DNA from: Desulfomonilaceae bacterium
GTDB taxonomy: Bacteria; Desulfobacterota; Desulfomonilia; Desulfomonilales; Desulfomonilaceae
DNA length: 64,000 bases
NCBI GenBank assembly: GCA_041662605.1
Contig: JBAZSD010000003.1
Location: 62,001-126,000 of the forward strand
Direction of reading: 5' to 3'
Below are positions 8,928 to 17,731 of this stretch, one piece after another; position 1 is the stretch's first letter; every line of letters starts with the position of its first letter. The translations under genes were made by a program, and so were the position numbers. The notes under the pieces were generated by a model. It saw only the letters and a program-made list of their open reading frames with translations, did no database searches and was not told the origin of the DNA.

Positions 8928-9791
8928 ATGTCTTTATTGAAAACATGCGGTGGGCGTAACAGAAGTGTTGTTCCCGTTCTTTTGGTAATATGTCTGGTGT
9001 TGATTCAGACAAGTTCCGTCTACCCCGAATCTCCTATCGAAATAAAGAAGAGTGTTGAGGGATTCCACAGACCGTGGATCATGATCGGGCTTTCTCCCGA
9101 TGGATGTTCAGGCGGCTGTCGCAGGCTTCGTTCAGTAATTACGGAGTTGAGCAAAAACAGTAATGTAGTTACTCTGGACTTTAGGACCGCCACATTTGAA
9201 ATAATTTCCGATCTTGACCCTGAATTTATCGTCTTGAGTCCGCAGGGAACTCCCTGGTGTCGTTACACGGGAACCACAGGTGTAGCGTTGCAAAATTTTC
9301 TATGGTTGGTTCCCCGCGTGGTGGACGAGTTGGACATCCCCATTCTGGGAGTATGCGGAGGGCATCAGGCTATTGCGCTAGCCTTCGGAGGAAAAGTCGG
9401 GCCAATTCGGGCTGGAGAAGATGATTGCATGCCTTATACTCGGGATCGCCAATCTGGGGTTACCAGGTTGAACCAGGATACGAAAGATCCCATTTTTGTG
9501 GGACTGGATAATCAGATCAACATAGTTGAGAGCCACTATGATGAGGTCAAAGCTCTTCCTCCCGGATTCGTGCTTTTGGCCTCGGACAAAACGAGTCGCA
9601 ATCAGATCATCAGACATCCGTATAAACCCATTTATGGAATTCAGGGGCATCCGGAAAGCTTTTTTGGATCCAGACCCGATGGAGGATTCCTAATAAGAAA
9701 TTTTTTACATATAGCTTCAACCTACAATGAAAATGTGCGTTGGCTTCAAAAAAATTCGAATATACAGTTATCTCTAAAAAAACTTGATTAG
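8928..9791 (+). CDS. Class I glutamine amidotransferase-like protein, probably exported
   Basis: The domain resembles the glutaminase part of GMP synthase. The nucleophile elbow is GVCGGHQ and the His-Glu pair is GIQGHPE, so the triad is complete. No synthetase domain follows (287 residues in all). The first ~35 residues look like a signal peptide or membrane anchor: basic residues, then a hydrophobic run ending near SSVYPES. The amidotransferase fold seems to begin only at WIMIGL, near residue 50. Such domains are normally cytosolic, so the extension is odd. An internal ATG at 9081 would give a cytosolic form but lacks a good ribosome-binding site. It is 103 bases upstream of qmoA, same direction. 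Substrate unknown. Confidence 0.72.
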   Translation: MSLLKTCGGRNRSVVPVLLVICLVLIQTSSVYPESPIEIKKSVEGFHRPWIMIGLSPDGCSGGCRRLRSVITELSKNSNVVTLDFRTATFEIISDLDPEFIVLSPQGTPWCRYTGTTGVALQNFLWLVPRVVDELDIPILGVCGGHQAIALAFGGKVGPIRAGEDDCMPYTRDRQSGVTRLNQDTKDPIFVGLDNQINIVESHYDEVKALPPGFVLLASDKTSRNQIIRHPYKPIYGIQGHPESFFGSRPDGGFLIRNFLHIASTYNENVRWLQKNSNIQLSLKKLD

Positions 9792-9894
9792 ATACATTAA
9801 TGGCATCTATGGATTCTCCTTTGTTGGGAATTCGCGGATGTTAACGCGGGCGACATACATTGGTCGCTTTTGATTCTAAACACGGAGGTTGCCT

Positions 9895-11151
9895 ATGGGC
9901 GATGAAGATCAGAAGATTCTAGTCGTAGGTGGTGGCATAAGCGGGATGACAGTCGCTATCGAAGCCGCCGAAACAGGCGCTAACGTGGTCATAGTGGAAC
10001 GGAATCCGTATTTGGGAGGCCGAGTGGCTCAACTGAATCAGTACTTCCCTAAACTGTGCCCACCAACATGTGGTCTTGAAATCAATTTTAGAAGAATCAA
10101 GAACAATCCCAACATTTCCTTATTTACTCTGGCTGAAATCAAGTCAATATCCGGCCAAGCCGGAGACTATACAGTCACAGTTCAGATTAACCCCAGATAT
10201 GTTAACGATAATTGTACAGCTTGCGGCAAATGCGCAGAAGCTTGCGACACTAGCGTTCCTAACACGGTCAATTACGGTATGGATTCCATGAAGGCGGCTT
10301 ACCTGCCTCATCAGATGGCATATCCATTCAAGTATGTTCTGGCTCCTGAAATTATTGGAACCGATGAAGCGGCAAAATGCCTCGAAGCTTGCCCCTACAA
10401 CGCGATTGATTTGAGTATGAAACCCGAGACCATCAGTCTGAAAGTCGGGGCAATCGTTTGGGCGACCGGATGGGATCCCTATGAAGTGGAAAAGGTGGAT
10501 TACCTGGGTTTCGGACGTTTCCCCGACGTTGTGACGAGCGTGATGTTCGAAAGGCTTGCTGCGTTTAACGGTCCTACAAGCGGGAAGATACTCCGACCGT
10601 CTGATGGGAAGGAAGTCAAGAGCGTCGCTTTTATCCAGTGCGCAGGCTCCAGAGACGAAAATCATCTGGCCTACTGCTCCGGTATTTGTTGTCTCGCTTC
10701 CTTAAAACAATCGACCTACATTCGGGAGAGGGTACCTGACAGCAAGGCTTTTATATATTACATCGATATTCGAGCCATGGGAAAGTACGAAGATTTCTAT
10801 ACAAAAGTTCAGCAGGATGAAAACCTTTCCCTGATCAAGAGTAAAATCGCCCGGGTTTCCGAAGATAAGGAGACTGGAGGTCTACTCGTTGAAGGTGAAG
10901 ATGTCGGCGCCGGATCGAAGGTGCGCCAGGTAGTGGATTTGGTTGTGCTTGCTGTCGGTATGAGGCCCGGAACTTCGAAGATCAAGCCTGAACTGGACAT
11001 GAATTATGATGACTTCGGATTCGTGACTGGTTCGGGAGAATCCGGAATCATCCCGGCAGGATGTGTCAAAGCGCCGATGGAGGTCGCGGCGTCTGTCCAG
11101 GATGCCACTGCCGCGGCTCTAAAGGCGATTCAAGTGGCGGTGCGGAGGTAA
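9895..11151 (+). CDS. qmoA: QmoA-like HdrA-related flavoprotein
   Basis: QmoA is an HdrA-like FAD protein of the Qmo complex, which links the menaquinone pool to adenylylsulfate reductase in sulfate reducers. The FAD dinucleotide motif VVGGGISG lies at residues 10-17. A ferredoxin-like cluster site C-x2-C-x2-C-x3-C is at residues 107-117, and IQCAGSRD and YCSGICC, both HdrA/Qmo hallmarks, follow. The 418-residue length matches QmoA rather than full HdrA. The ATG at 9895 follows GGAGGT by 5 bases. It is 5 bases ahead of qmoB. No aprBA is in the window, so use in sulfate reduction is inferred from homology only. Confidence 0.85.
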   Translation: MGDEDQKILVVGGGISGMTVAIEAAETGANVVIVERNPYLGGRVAQLNQYFPKLCPPTCGLEINFRRIKNNPNISLFTLAEIKSISGQAGDYTVTVQINPRYVNDNCTACGKCAEACDTSVPNTVNYGMDSMKAAYLPHQMAYPFKYVLAPEIIGTDEAAKCLEACPYNAIDLSMKPETISLKVGAIVWATGWDPYEVEKVDYLGFGRFPDVVTSVMFERLAAFNGPTSGKILRPSDGKEVKSVAFIQCAGSRDENHLAYCSGICCLASLKQSTYIRERVPDSKAFIYYIDIRAMGKYEDFYTKVQQDENLSLIKSKIARVSEDKETGGLLVEGEDVGAGSKVRQVVDLVVLAVGMRPGTSKIKPELDMNYDDFGFVTGSGESGIIPAGCVKAPMEVAASVQDATAAALKAIQVAVRR

Positions 11152-11156
11152 CCCAT

Positions 11157-13295
11157 ATGGATCAGAATCTTGGTGTTTATATATGTTCAGGCTGCGGAAT
11201 AGGTGAAGCTATCGATGTCGACGCATTGGCCGGTGTAATTGGAGAATTTACCGTGGCCAAAACTGCGACCCATCCATGTTTGTGCGGTTCTGAGGGCGCT
11301 CAGATCATTAGAGATGATATAGCGTCCGGGGCAGTCAATTCAGTAATTATAGCGGCGTGCTCAGGACGCGTAAAATCAGACGTATTCGCTTTTGATCCGA
11401 TGCAAACCATACTGGAAAGAGTGAATCTGCGTGAACACGTCGCGTGGTGTCAACCCGCTGGCCATGAAGATACTCAGGCCATGGCCGAAGATTATCTCCG
11501 CATGGGCATTGTCCGAGTGGAGAAATCTACCTTGCCTACTCCCTTTCTCGAAGCGCTTGACAAAACCATCTTAGTCGTCGGCGGCGGAGTAGCTGGGATG
11601 CAGGCGGCTCTTGACGCGGCCAATGCGGGCTATAGTGTGAAACTGGTCGAGAAAGAGCCGGAACTTGGCGGCCATATGGCGAAATGGAACAAGAATACTC
11701 CCACAATTCCTCCGTACCAGGAAATTGAAGATATCGATCTTTCCACCAGGATTGATCAGATAATGAACAACCAGAATATTCAGGTATTCAAGAACGCGGA
11801 GATCGAAAAGATTTCAGGCGCTCCAGGAATGTTCGACGTCACATTAAAGAATGGCGCCGGATCTATGAAAATTGGATCTATAGTGCTTGCAGCAGGTTGG
11901 AAGCCCTACGACGCCACAAAGCTGGAAAACCTCGGATTTCAAAAATTCCCCGATGTCGTGACAAACGTGCAGGTCGAGGAAATGGCGAAATCCGGTTCAC
12001 TGGCTTGCCCATCGGATGGTTCTTCCCCTTCCGCTGTCGCATTCATCCAGTGCGCAGGTTCACGCGATCAGGATCATCTGCCCTATTGTAGCGCTGTATG
12101 CTGCCGAGTCTCTCTAAAACAGGCTTTGTATTTCAAGGAACAAAATGAGGAAACCAAGGTTGTTGTTTTCTACAAAGACATGAGAACCCCCGAACAAGCC
12201 GAGGAATTTTACAAAAAGGTCCAGAAGGACGGGGTAATCTTCGTGAAAACCGACACCTCAAAAATTTCCATGAGTGAAGGTTCGGAGAAGAAACTTTCCA
12301 TAGAAGCCATTGATGAGCTTCTAGGCGAACCTATAATGATGGAATTCGATATGGTAGTTCTAGCCACTGGTATGCAGCCCGCTGTTCTGGACAACCCAAT
12401 ACTTAATCTTGAGTATCGACAGGGCCCGGCATTACCTGAGCTAAAATACGGCTTTCCGGATTCCCACTTCGTATGTTTCCCATATGAAACCAGAAGAACA
12501 GGCATATATACCGCTGGTTGCGTACGACAACCAATGACGGCTACCAGATCCTCGAGTGACGGTACCGGGGCCGCTTTGAAGGCCATTCAATGTGTTGAGC
12601 TATCAGCTCAAGGCAAGGCGGTTCATCCCAGAGCGGGGGATTTGTCTTATCCCAATTTGTTTATCCAGAGGTGCACCCAGTGCAAACGTTGTACAGAAGA
12701 ATGTCCTTTCGGTATGTATAACGAGGACATCAAGGGGACACCCCTGCCCCACCCCACCAGATGCAGACGATGCGCCATCTGCATGGGTTCTTGCCCGGAG
12801 AGGATTATATCCTTCAACAATTATTCCGTTGACATGATCGGCTCTATGATCAAATCGATCAATGTTCCGGAAGAATATGATGAAAAACCCAGGATTTTAG
12901 GATTAATTTGTGAAAATGACGCCTTCCCGGCTGTTGATATGGTAGGGTTGAACAAGCTTCAATATCCTCCATGGGTTCGCTTCATCCCTTTGCGCTGTCT
13001 CGGATCTATAAATCTCGTGTGGATTGCGGACGCCCTGTCCAAGGGTATTGATGGCATTGTCCTGTTCGGATGTAAATATGGGGATGACTATCAGTGTCAT
13101 TTTATTCAGGGAAGCGAACTCGCCAATACCAGGATGAGCAAGGTCAAGGAAACTCTTGACCGCCTGGTCCTTGAATCTGACCGCATCAGACTGGAACAAC
13201 TGTCGATCGATGACTACTACAGGATTCCTCAAATCCTTGAAGAATTTTCAGCGAGACTCGAGGAACTCGGGCCCAACCCATACAAAGGTTTCTAA
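11157..13295 (+). CDS. qmoB: QmoB-like HdrA/MvhD fusion flavoprotein
   Basis: Second Qmo subunit, 712 residues. The N-terminus VYICSGCGIG is the QmoB form of the HdrA N-terminal domain. FAD motif VVGGGVAGMQ follows, then IQCAGSRDQDH and YCSAVCC. Two [4Fe-4S] ferredoxin motifs (CTQCKRCTEEC and CRRCAICMGSC) precede a C-terminal MvhD-like domain with LRCLGS and FGCKYGDDYQC. It starts 5 bases after qmoA with GGAGG upstream, and the next gene starts 14 bases after its stop, so the three form one operon. Confidence 0.86.
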   Translation: MDQNLGVYICSGCGIGEAIDVDALAGVIGEFTVAKTATHPCLCGSEGAQIIRDDIASGAVNSVIIAACSGRVKSDVFAFDPMQTILERVNLREHVAWCQPAGHEDTQAMAEDYLRMGIVRVEKSTLPTPFLEALDKTILVVGGGVAGMQAALDAANAGYSVKLVEKEPELGGHMAKWNKNTPTIPPYQEIEDIDLSTRIDQIMNNQNIQVFKNAEIEKISGAPGMFDVTLKNGAGSMKIGSIVLAAGWKPYDATKLENLGFQKFPDVVTNVQVEEMAKSGSLACPSDGSSPSAVAFIQCAGSRDQDHLPYCSAVCCRVSLKQALYFKEQNEETKVVVFYKDMRTPEQAEEFYKKVQKDGVIFVKTDTSKISMSEGSEKKLSIEAIDELLGEPIMMEFDMVVLATGMQPAVLDNPILNLEYRQGPALPELKYGFPDSHFVCFPYETRRTGIYTAGCVRQPMTATRSSSDGTGAALKAIQCVELSAQGKAVHPRAGDLSYPNLFIQRCTQCKRCTEECPFGMYNEDIKGTPLPHPTRCRRCAICMGSCPERIISFNNYSVDMIGSMIKSINVPEEYDEKPRILGLICENDAFPAVDMVGLNKLQYPPWVRFIPLRCLGSINLVWIADALSKGIDGIVLFGCKYGDDYQCHFIQGSELANTRMSKVKETLDRLVLESDRIRLEQLSIDDYYRIPQILEEFSARLEELGPNPYKGF

Positions 13296-13309
13296 ACGAA
13301 GGACGTGAA

Positions 13310-14470
13310 ATGGAAACTAAAATACCATTCCTAGAAGTCAGTGACGCTATAGTAATGTCAGGGGCGGAAACGCTATACTGGTGCATGCAGTGCGGACTTT
13401 GCACCGGATCCTGTCCGTGGAGGCTAGTGTCCGGAGAAGCCTCTGAACAGTTCAACATCAGATTAGTTCAACGTATGGGACAACTGGGCCTTGAAGGGTT
13501 TGAGTCGGAAAACTGCCTATTTGCTTGTACAACCTGCCGAACTTGCGCCGACAGGTGTCCACGTGGTGTTGACATAATCGGCAATGTCAGAGGTATGAGA
13601 AGTATGCTTGCCGAGGTTGGCACAATTCCCCCAAGCTTGAAGCCAATCGTGGGAAGTCTCCATTCCCAAGGCAATCCATGGTCAGGTCCGAGGGAAAAGC
13701 GAACAGAATGGACCGAGGGGCTCGATATTCCAAGTTTTTCCGAGGATACCGAGTATTTGCTTTTTGTGTGCTGTACATCCTGCTACGACATCAGGAGCCG
13801 TAAAATAGCAAAAGCCGTGGTGAAATCGCTTAGAGCGGCTGGTGTCAGTTTCGGAATAATCGGAGCTGAAGAGAGTTGCTGCGGTGAATCCATCAGAAAG
13901 GTCGGCGACGAGGCCCTTTTTCAAAAGCTCGCCGAATCAAATATCAATCTCTACAACAATAAGGGTGTAAAGAAAATAATAGTGACTTCACCACACTGTC
14001 TCTACACATTCAAGAATGAATATCCGGAGCTTGGTGGAAAATGGGAAGTCTATCATTACACAGAGATTCTTGCCGAAGCGCTAAAATCCGGTAAGTTGAA
14101 ACCAGCGGGAGAGCCTACCGGACCTGTGGCCCTGCATGACCCATGTTATCTTGGCAGGCACAACGATATTTATGATCAACCGAGGGAACTCATCGAAGGA
14201 CTGCCAGGGGCTGAGGTTCGAGAGTTGTCAAGAAATCGCAAGAACAGCTTGTGTTGCGGCGGCGGTGGCGGACGCGTGTGGATGGAAACCAAGGCTGGCG
14301 AGCGTTTCGCTGAACTTCGTATCTCTGAAGCTTTGGAAGCGGGGGCCGAGACTTTAGTTACAGCATGCCCCTACTGTATAACGATGTTGGAAGATTCCTG
14401 TAACGTTATGGGGAAAGCGGATCAGCTTAAAGTTATGGATCTGTCGGAACTTGTAGCGGAAAAGATATAA
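13310..14470 (+). CDS. HdrC-HdrB-type fusion protein (HdrD-like), in the place of QmoC
   Basis: A 386-residue iron-sulfur protein. Residues ~20-110 carry two [4Fe-4S] motifs as in HdrC (CMQCGLCTGSC and CTTCRTCADRC). The rest has two CCG-type cysteine domains as in HdrB: CCTSC with ESCCGES and HC, then DPCYLGRHN, LCCGGGGG and CPYC. No membrane span is visible, whereas classical QmoC has an HdrC part plus a cytochrome-b-like membrane domain. Known family logic: CCG domains hold noncubane clusters or act in disulfide/quinone-linked chemistry. It is probably the third subunit of this complex. AAGGA precedes the ATG. Confidence 0.85.
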   Translation: METKIPFLEVSDAIVMSGAETLYWCMQCGLCTGSCPWRLVSGEASEQFNIRLVQRMGQLGLEGFESENCLFACTTCRTCADRCPRGVDIIGNVRGMRSMLAEVGTIPPSLKPIVGSLHSQGNPWSGPREKRTEWTEGLDIPSFSEDTEYLLFVCCTSCYDIRSRKIAKAVVKSLRAAGVSFGIIGAEESCCGESIRKVGDEALFQKLAESNINLYNNKGVKKIIVTSPHCLYTFKNEYPELGGKWEVYHYTEILAEALKSGKLKPAGEPTGPVALHDPCYLGRHNDIYDQPRELIEGLPGAEVRELSRNRKNSLCCGGGGGRVWMETKAGERFAELRISEALEAGAETLVTACPYCITMLEDSCNVMGKADQLKVMDLSELVAEKI

Positions 14471-14500
14471 ACATTCGCGAAAAGACCATGAGTTGTCGAT

Positions 14501-14543
14501 GGAGGGACCGTAGTAACACGGGCCCTCCTTTTTTTGTCCCGTG
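14501..14543. terminator. Terminator between the qmo-type operon and rluD-like gene
   Basis: GGAGGG (14501-14506) pairs with CCCTCC (14523-14528), with two more C:G pairs inside after a mismatch, and a run of T follows to 14535. A second overlapping pairing, CACGGG (14517-14522) with CCCGTG (14538-14543), is possible. The site lies between convergent genes and probably ends the + strand operon. Confidence 0.8.
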
Positions 14544-15575
14544 TCAACTATTCTGAGATTGCCATGCGTTTGCTCTAGCGCCTCTGTCAGCAGTCTGTTT
14601 GAGCATCCGTATTACTTCTGCCATATCCGCGGGTAGCCCAGAGGAAAACTGCAATTCATTTTCAGTAATGGGGTGTTTGAACGCTAGAAAAGCCGCATGA
14701 AGAGCCTGTCTTTTCAGAATCATCCGTATCTGATTGAGAAGAGGATCTGTGTTTTTTTGTTTCCTGGATCCTACGCCATAAACCCCGTCCCCTAGGACAG
14801 GCAAACCTATTGAAGCCAGATGTACTCGAATCTGGTGGGTTCTTCCCGTTTGAGGACGAATCTCCATCAAACAGACTCCTTCATATCTCTCTTTCACACT
14901 CCAACAGGTAATGGCTGTTCTACCTTTCCGTGTCACCGTAGAAATTTTCTTGCGGTCGGACCGGCTTCTCCCAAGTTCCCTGTCAACAATCCCGGTTTCC
15001 GAATTAGGAGCGCCGCGAACCAAAGCCATGTAGATTCGTCCGGTCGAATGGCGCCTGAACTGTTCTGAAAGGCCCTCATAAGCTGCTTGAGTCTTCGCGA
15101 CAACCATCACTCCAGAAGTGTCCTTATCGAGTCGATGGACAATCCCCCAACGTCCAGACTCTCCTACTCCGATCATCTCCGGCCTAGACTTGACCAGTAT
15201 TTCCATGAGCGTAGGAGCCTCTTTGCCTGCCCCAGGATGGACGATGAGTCCCGGAGGTTTATCCAGGACTATCATGTCATCGTCCTCAAAAATGATTGTC
15301 GGTTCTGGCCCTGCGTCAAATGTTATTGCGGTATTCTCATCTTTGTCCGGAATTTTGATCAGAATAGCTTGTCCCGGTCTTATGATCGTTGACGGTCTTA
15401 TCTTCTCGGCGTCCACCAAAATCTGCCCGGTTCTTATCATTCGGGATAAAGAGGATCGGGTCAGCTTTCCAGTTAACAGATCGGCTAACAACTTGTCGGC
15501 TCTGGAAGGGGCAGCGGTTTGAGGCACAATCAAATCTTGAGAAACACTAAGGAATTCATCAGGCGTTGTCTTCAA
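14544..15575 (-). CDS. rluD: RluD/RluA family 23S rRNA pseudouridine synthase
   Basis: Converts specific uridines of rRNA to pseudouridine. An S4 RNA-binding domain (about residues 20-75) is followed by the catalytic RluA domain. The catalytic aspartate lies in GIVHRLDKDTSG, with RPQTGRTHQIRVH further on, both diagnostic. The frame opens at TTG 15599, but TTG 15575 has GGAG just upstream, so I prefer it. Either way the start lies inside the 3' end of the histidine kinase gene, indicating coupled translation. Exact rRNA target (RluD versus RluA/C) cannot be fixed from sequence. Confidence 0.9.
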   Translation of the reverse strand: MKTTPDEFLSVSQDLIVPQTAAPSRADKLLADLLTGKLTRSSLSRMIRTGQILVDAEKIRPSTIIRPGQAILIKIPDKDENTAITFDAGPEPTIIFEDDDMIVLDKPPGLIVHPGAGKEAPTLMEILVKSRPEMIGVGESGRWGIVHRLDKDTSGVMVVAKTQAAYEGLSEQFRRHSTGRIYMALVRGAPNSETGIVDRELGRSRSDRKKISTVTRKGRTAITCWSVKERYEGVCLMEIRPQTGRTHQIRVHLASIGLPVLGDGVYGVGSRKQKNTDPLLNQIRMILKRQALHAAFLAFKHPITENELQFSSGLPADMAEVIRMLKQTADRGARANAWQSQNS

Positions 15576-17667
15576 TTTTCTCCGTATTGGCGAGAGCAAA
15601 ATCTACCACGAACTCCGAGCCACCATTTTCAGGACAGTCAACATAATTCCTGCAATTTGAGCATGACTCCACTACGTCTGAAGATTCGACACCTTTTTCA
15701 GTCAGATATCTGCAACGGTTACTGAAAAAGGACAATCTAAATCCATACAGTTCTGAAAACATCTTGATTCTGAGAAGATCTATTCCTTTACCGCCGGCGT
15801 TAAAAGAATAGGGTCTGCGACTCGAATAGTTATCAGTGTCCTGCACTGGGTAAAACCCCTCGAAGATAAGCTCCTTGTCTTTGTCAGGTATTCCAACTCC
15901 CTTATCCTTAACCGTCAGAAGGTAACGGCCTCCCTTGATTCTCCCAAGGACGTCCACTTTACCTCCATCAGGCGTAGCCTCAATCGCGTTTCTGATCAGG
16001 CCCTCCATGATAGCCTGAAGCACGTGAGTAGGAATCAACAGCCTACCTTGTTCCAGGTTAAAGTTGATTGCAACCTTACGCTTTTGCTCATCTGCCTTTT
16101 GTTGGATAAATTGGGACATTGACCGGCCAAAGTTCTGTATGTCGATCAAATCGAGTTTATCGTGCCTTGTTGGAAATGTTTTTTCCAGCCATTTGTGAAT
16201 AACAGTCGCTGCGTTCTTGATTTCTGGTGTCCATTCCGACTGTACATCCATGAGATCCAAGGCTGACTGAAGAAAGCCCGTTATGTATCGTTTTTCCCAG
16301 GAATAGCCTGTCATCACTATGCTTTCAACTTGAGATTCCAGTCGACTAAGACTTTGAAGATGACGATTTATCCTAGCCAGAGCGTTGTCAAAGTCTGAAA
16401 TTCCTTTTTCCAGGAATTTCTTCTCCATATTGATCAGGGTGCCGCGTATAATGGCCAGAGGGGTTCGCAGTTCGTGAGATAAGTGGTTGAGGACCTTGGT
16501 TTTAACACGGTTCATATTCTCAAGGTCATGGTAAGATGTCATCAGTTCTTGAAAGAATGTAGCGTTCTCCACCGCCAGCGCCACTACTCCCGCCAGGGAT
16601 GAAAGCAATTGAACGTCATCCGCAGAGAATCGGCCATCCTTCTTATTCATTACCACCAGACAGCCAATGGTTTTTTCACGCGTATTAAGAGGGACTATTA
16701 TCTCATTCCGAATGATCAGACCGGTTCTCTTCTCAAAGGTCTTGAAAAACAGAGGATTCTCGTTTGGATCATTTATTAGGGCCGCTTCACCCGATTGAAA
16801 AACCTGTCCACTTATGCTGCCTTCAATCGGGAGCCTCAAATCTACCCCCTTGGCATTTATCAGGCCCTTGTTATCTTGCACTTCCCTCCAGTAGAGATCG
16901 TTGGCGCCTTCATCATACAGAAGAACTCCTCCAGCTTCTGTTTCCATGGCGCTTCTAAGGTCACTAATGATAACCTCGAGTAGATGATCAAGATCCATGG
17001 TGGTCGCGAGAGCCATACTAGAGCGATACAATATTTCAAGAGCATCGCGAGACTGTTTGAGTTTCTTGTAAAATGTAGCGTTGTCTACCGCCAGGGCGAC
17101 ACTTGACGCCATCGAACTTAAGAGGGCTTCATCCTGTTCGGTGAAATCGCCACCAATTTTGTTCATTGCCATCAAGACACCGATGGTCTTTTCAGGAGAT
17201 CGAAGCGGAACTTGCAAGACCTTGCGGATCTCGAAACCACTTTTTTCTGAAATTCCTGGATAATATCGGGGATCTTTGGATGTATCATTAACGATAGCTG
17301 ATTTGTTGTTCTGAAAAACCCAGCCGGCGATGCTTCTGTCCATCGGGAATCTTAAGACTTCCGTCTGATGCGCCAGTATTTTTCGGGCGTCCTTTACTTG
17401 CCGCCAGTAAAGATCTCCCCTGTTTTCGTCGTAGAGGAGCACACCGCTCCCTTCGGTGAGAAGCGCCTTGTTAACTTCATCTATAACGATCAGCAATAGT
17501 TGATCCAAATCCACTGTAGAGGCAAGGGCTTGGGATACATTACATAAAACAGCCAGGTCAAAGAGTTCATGATGTTCCTGATCCATTGCAGTATCTATTA
17601 GCTGACCGGTCAGACGTTCTAACTCCTGTACTCTTCGTTCTAATTCCTCATACGTGGGTTTTCGCAT
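15559..17667 (-). CDS. Double-GAF sensor histidine kinase with C-terminal cysteine cluster
   Basis: Cytosolic sensor kinase of 702 residues without membrane spans. An N-terminal coiled coil (residues 5-20) is followed by two similar GAF domains (about 35-200 and 210-370) with repeated LLYDE, LYWR-V and MNK segments. The HisKA H-box is SHELRTP with His398, and the HATPase N-box (NAIEAT) and G1 box (DKGVGIP) follow. Near the end the ATPase domain holds an insert with Cys669, Cys672 and Cys678 (SCSNCRNYVDC), possibly a metal or redox site. No response regulator is adjacent. GGAG precedes the ATG. It overlaps the rluD-like gene. Confidence 0.9.
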   Translation of the reverse strand: MRKPTYEELERRVQELERLTGQLIDTAMDQEHHELFDLAVLCNVSQALASTVDLDQLLLIVIDEVNKALLTEGSGVLLYDENRGDLYWRQVKDARKILAHQTEVLRFPMDRSIAGWVFQNNKSAIVNDTSKDPRYYPGISEKSGFEIRKVLQVPLRSPEKTIGVLMAMNKIGGDFTEQDEALLSSMASSVALAVDNATFYKKLKQSRDALEILYRSSMALATTMDLDHLLEVIISDLRSAMETEAGGVLLYDEGANDLYWREVQDNKGLINAKGVDLRLPIEGSISGQVFQSGEAALINDPNENPLFFKTFEKRTGLIIRNEIIVPLNTREKTIGCLVVMNKKDGRFSADDVQLLSSLAGVVALAVENATFFQELMTSYHDLENMNRVKTKVLNHLSHELRTPLAIIRGTLINMEKKFLEKGISDFDNALARINRHLQSLSRLESQVESIVMTGYSWEKRYITGFLQSALDLMDVQSEWTPEIKNAATVIHKWLEKTFPTRHDKLDLIDIQNFGRSMSQFIQQKADEQKRKVAINFNLEQGRLLIPTHVLQAIMEGLIRNAIEATPDGGKVDVLGRIKGGRYLLTVKDKGVGIPDKDKELIFEGFYPVQDTDNYSSRRPYSFNAGGKGIDLLRIKMFSELYGFRLSFFSNRCRYLTEKGVESSDVVESCSNCRNYVDCPENGGSEFVVDFALANTEKIEDNA

Positions 17668-17731
17668 GAATCGGTCTCCTGTGCCTCAAAACGCCGGAAC
17701 TAATACAAACCAAATAACCAGCCTGGAAATT

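Noticed and set aside
13310..14470. Calling the third Qmo-operon gene qmoC
   Set aside because: It lacks the cytochrome-b-like membrane domain of QmoC and has HdrB-type CCG domains.
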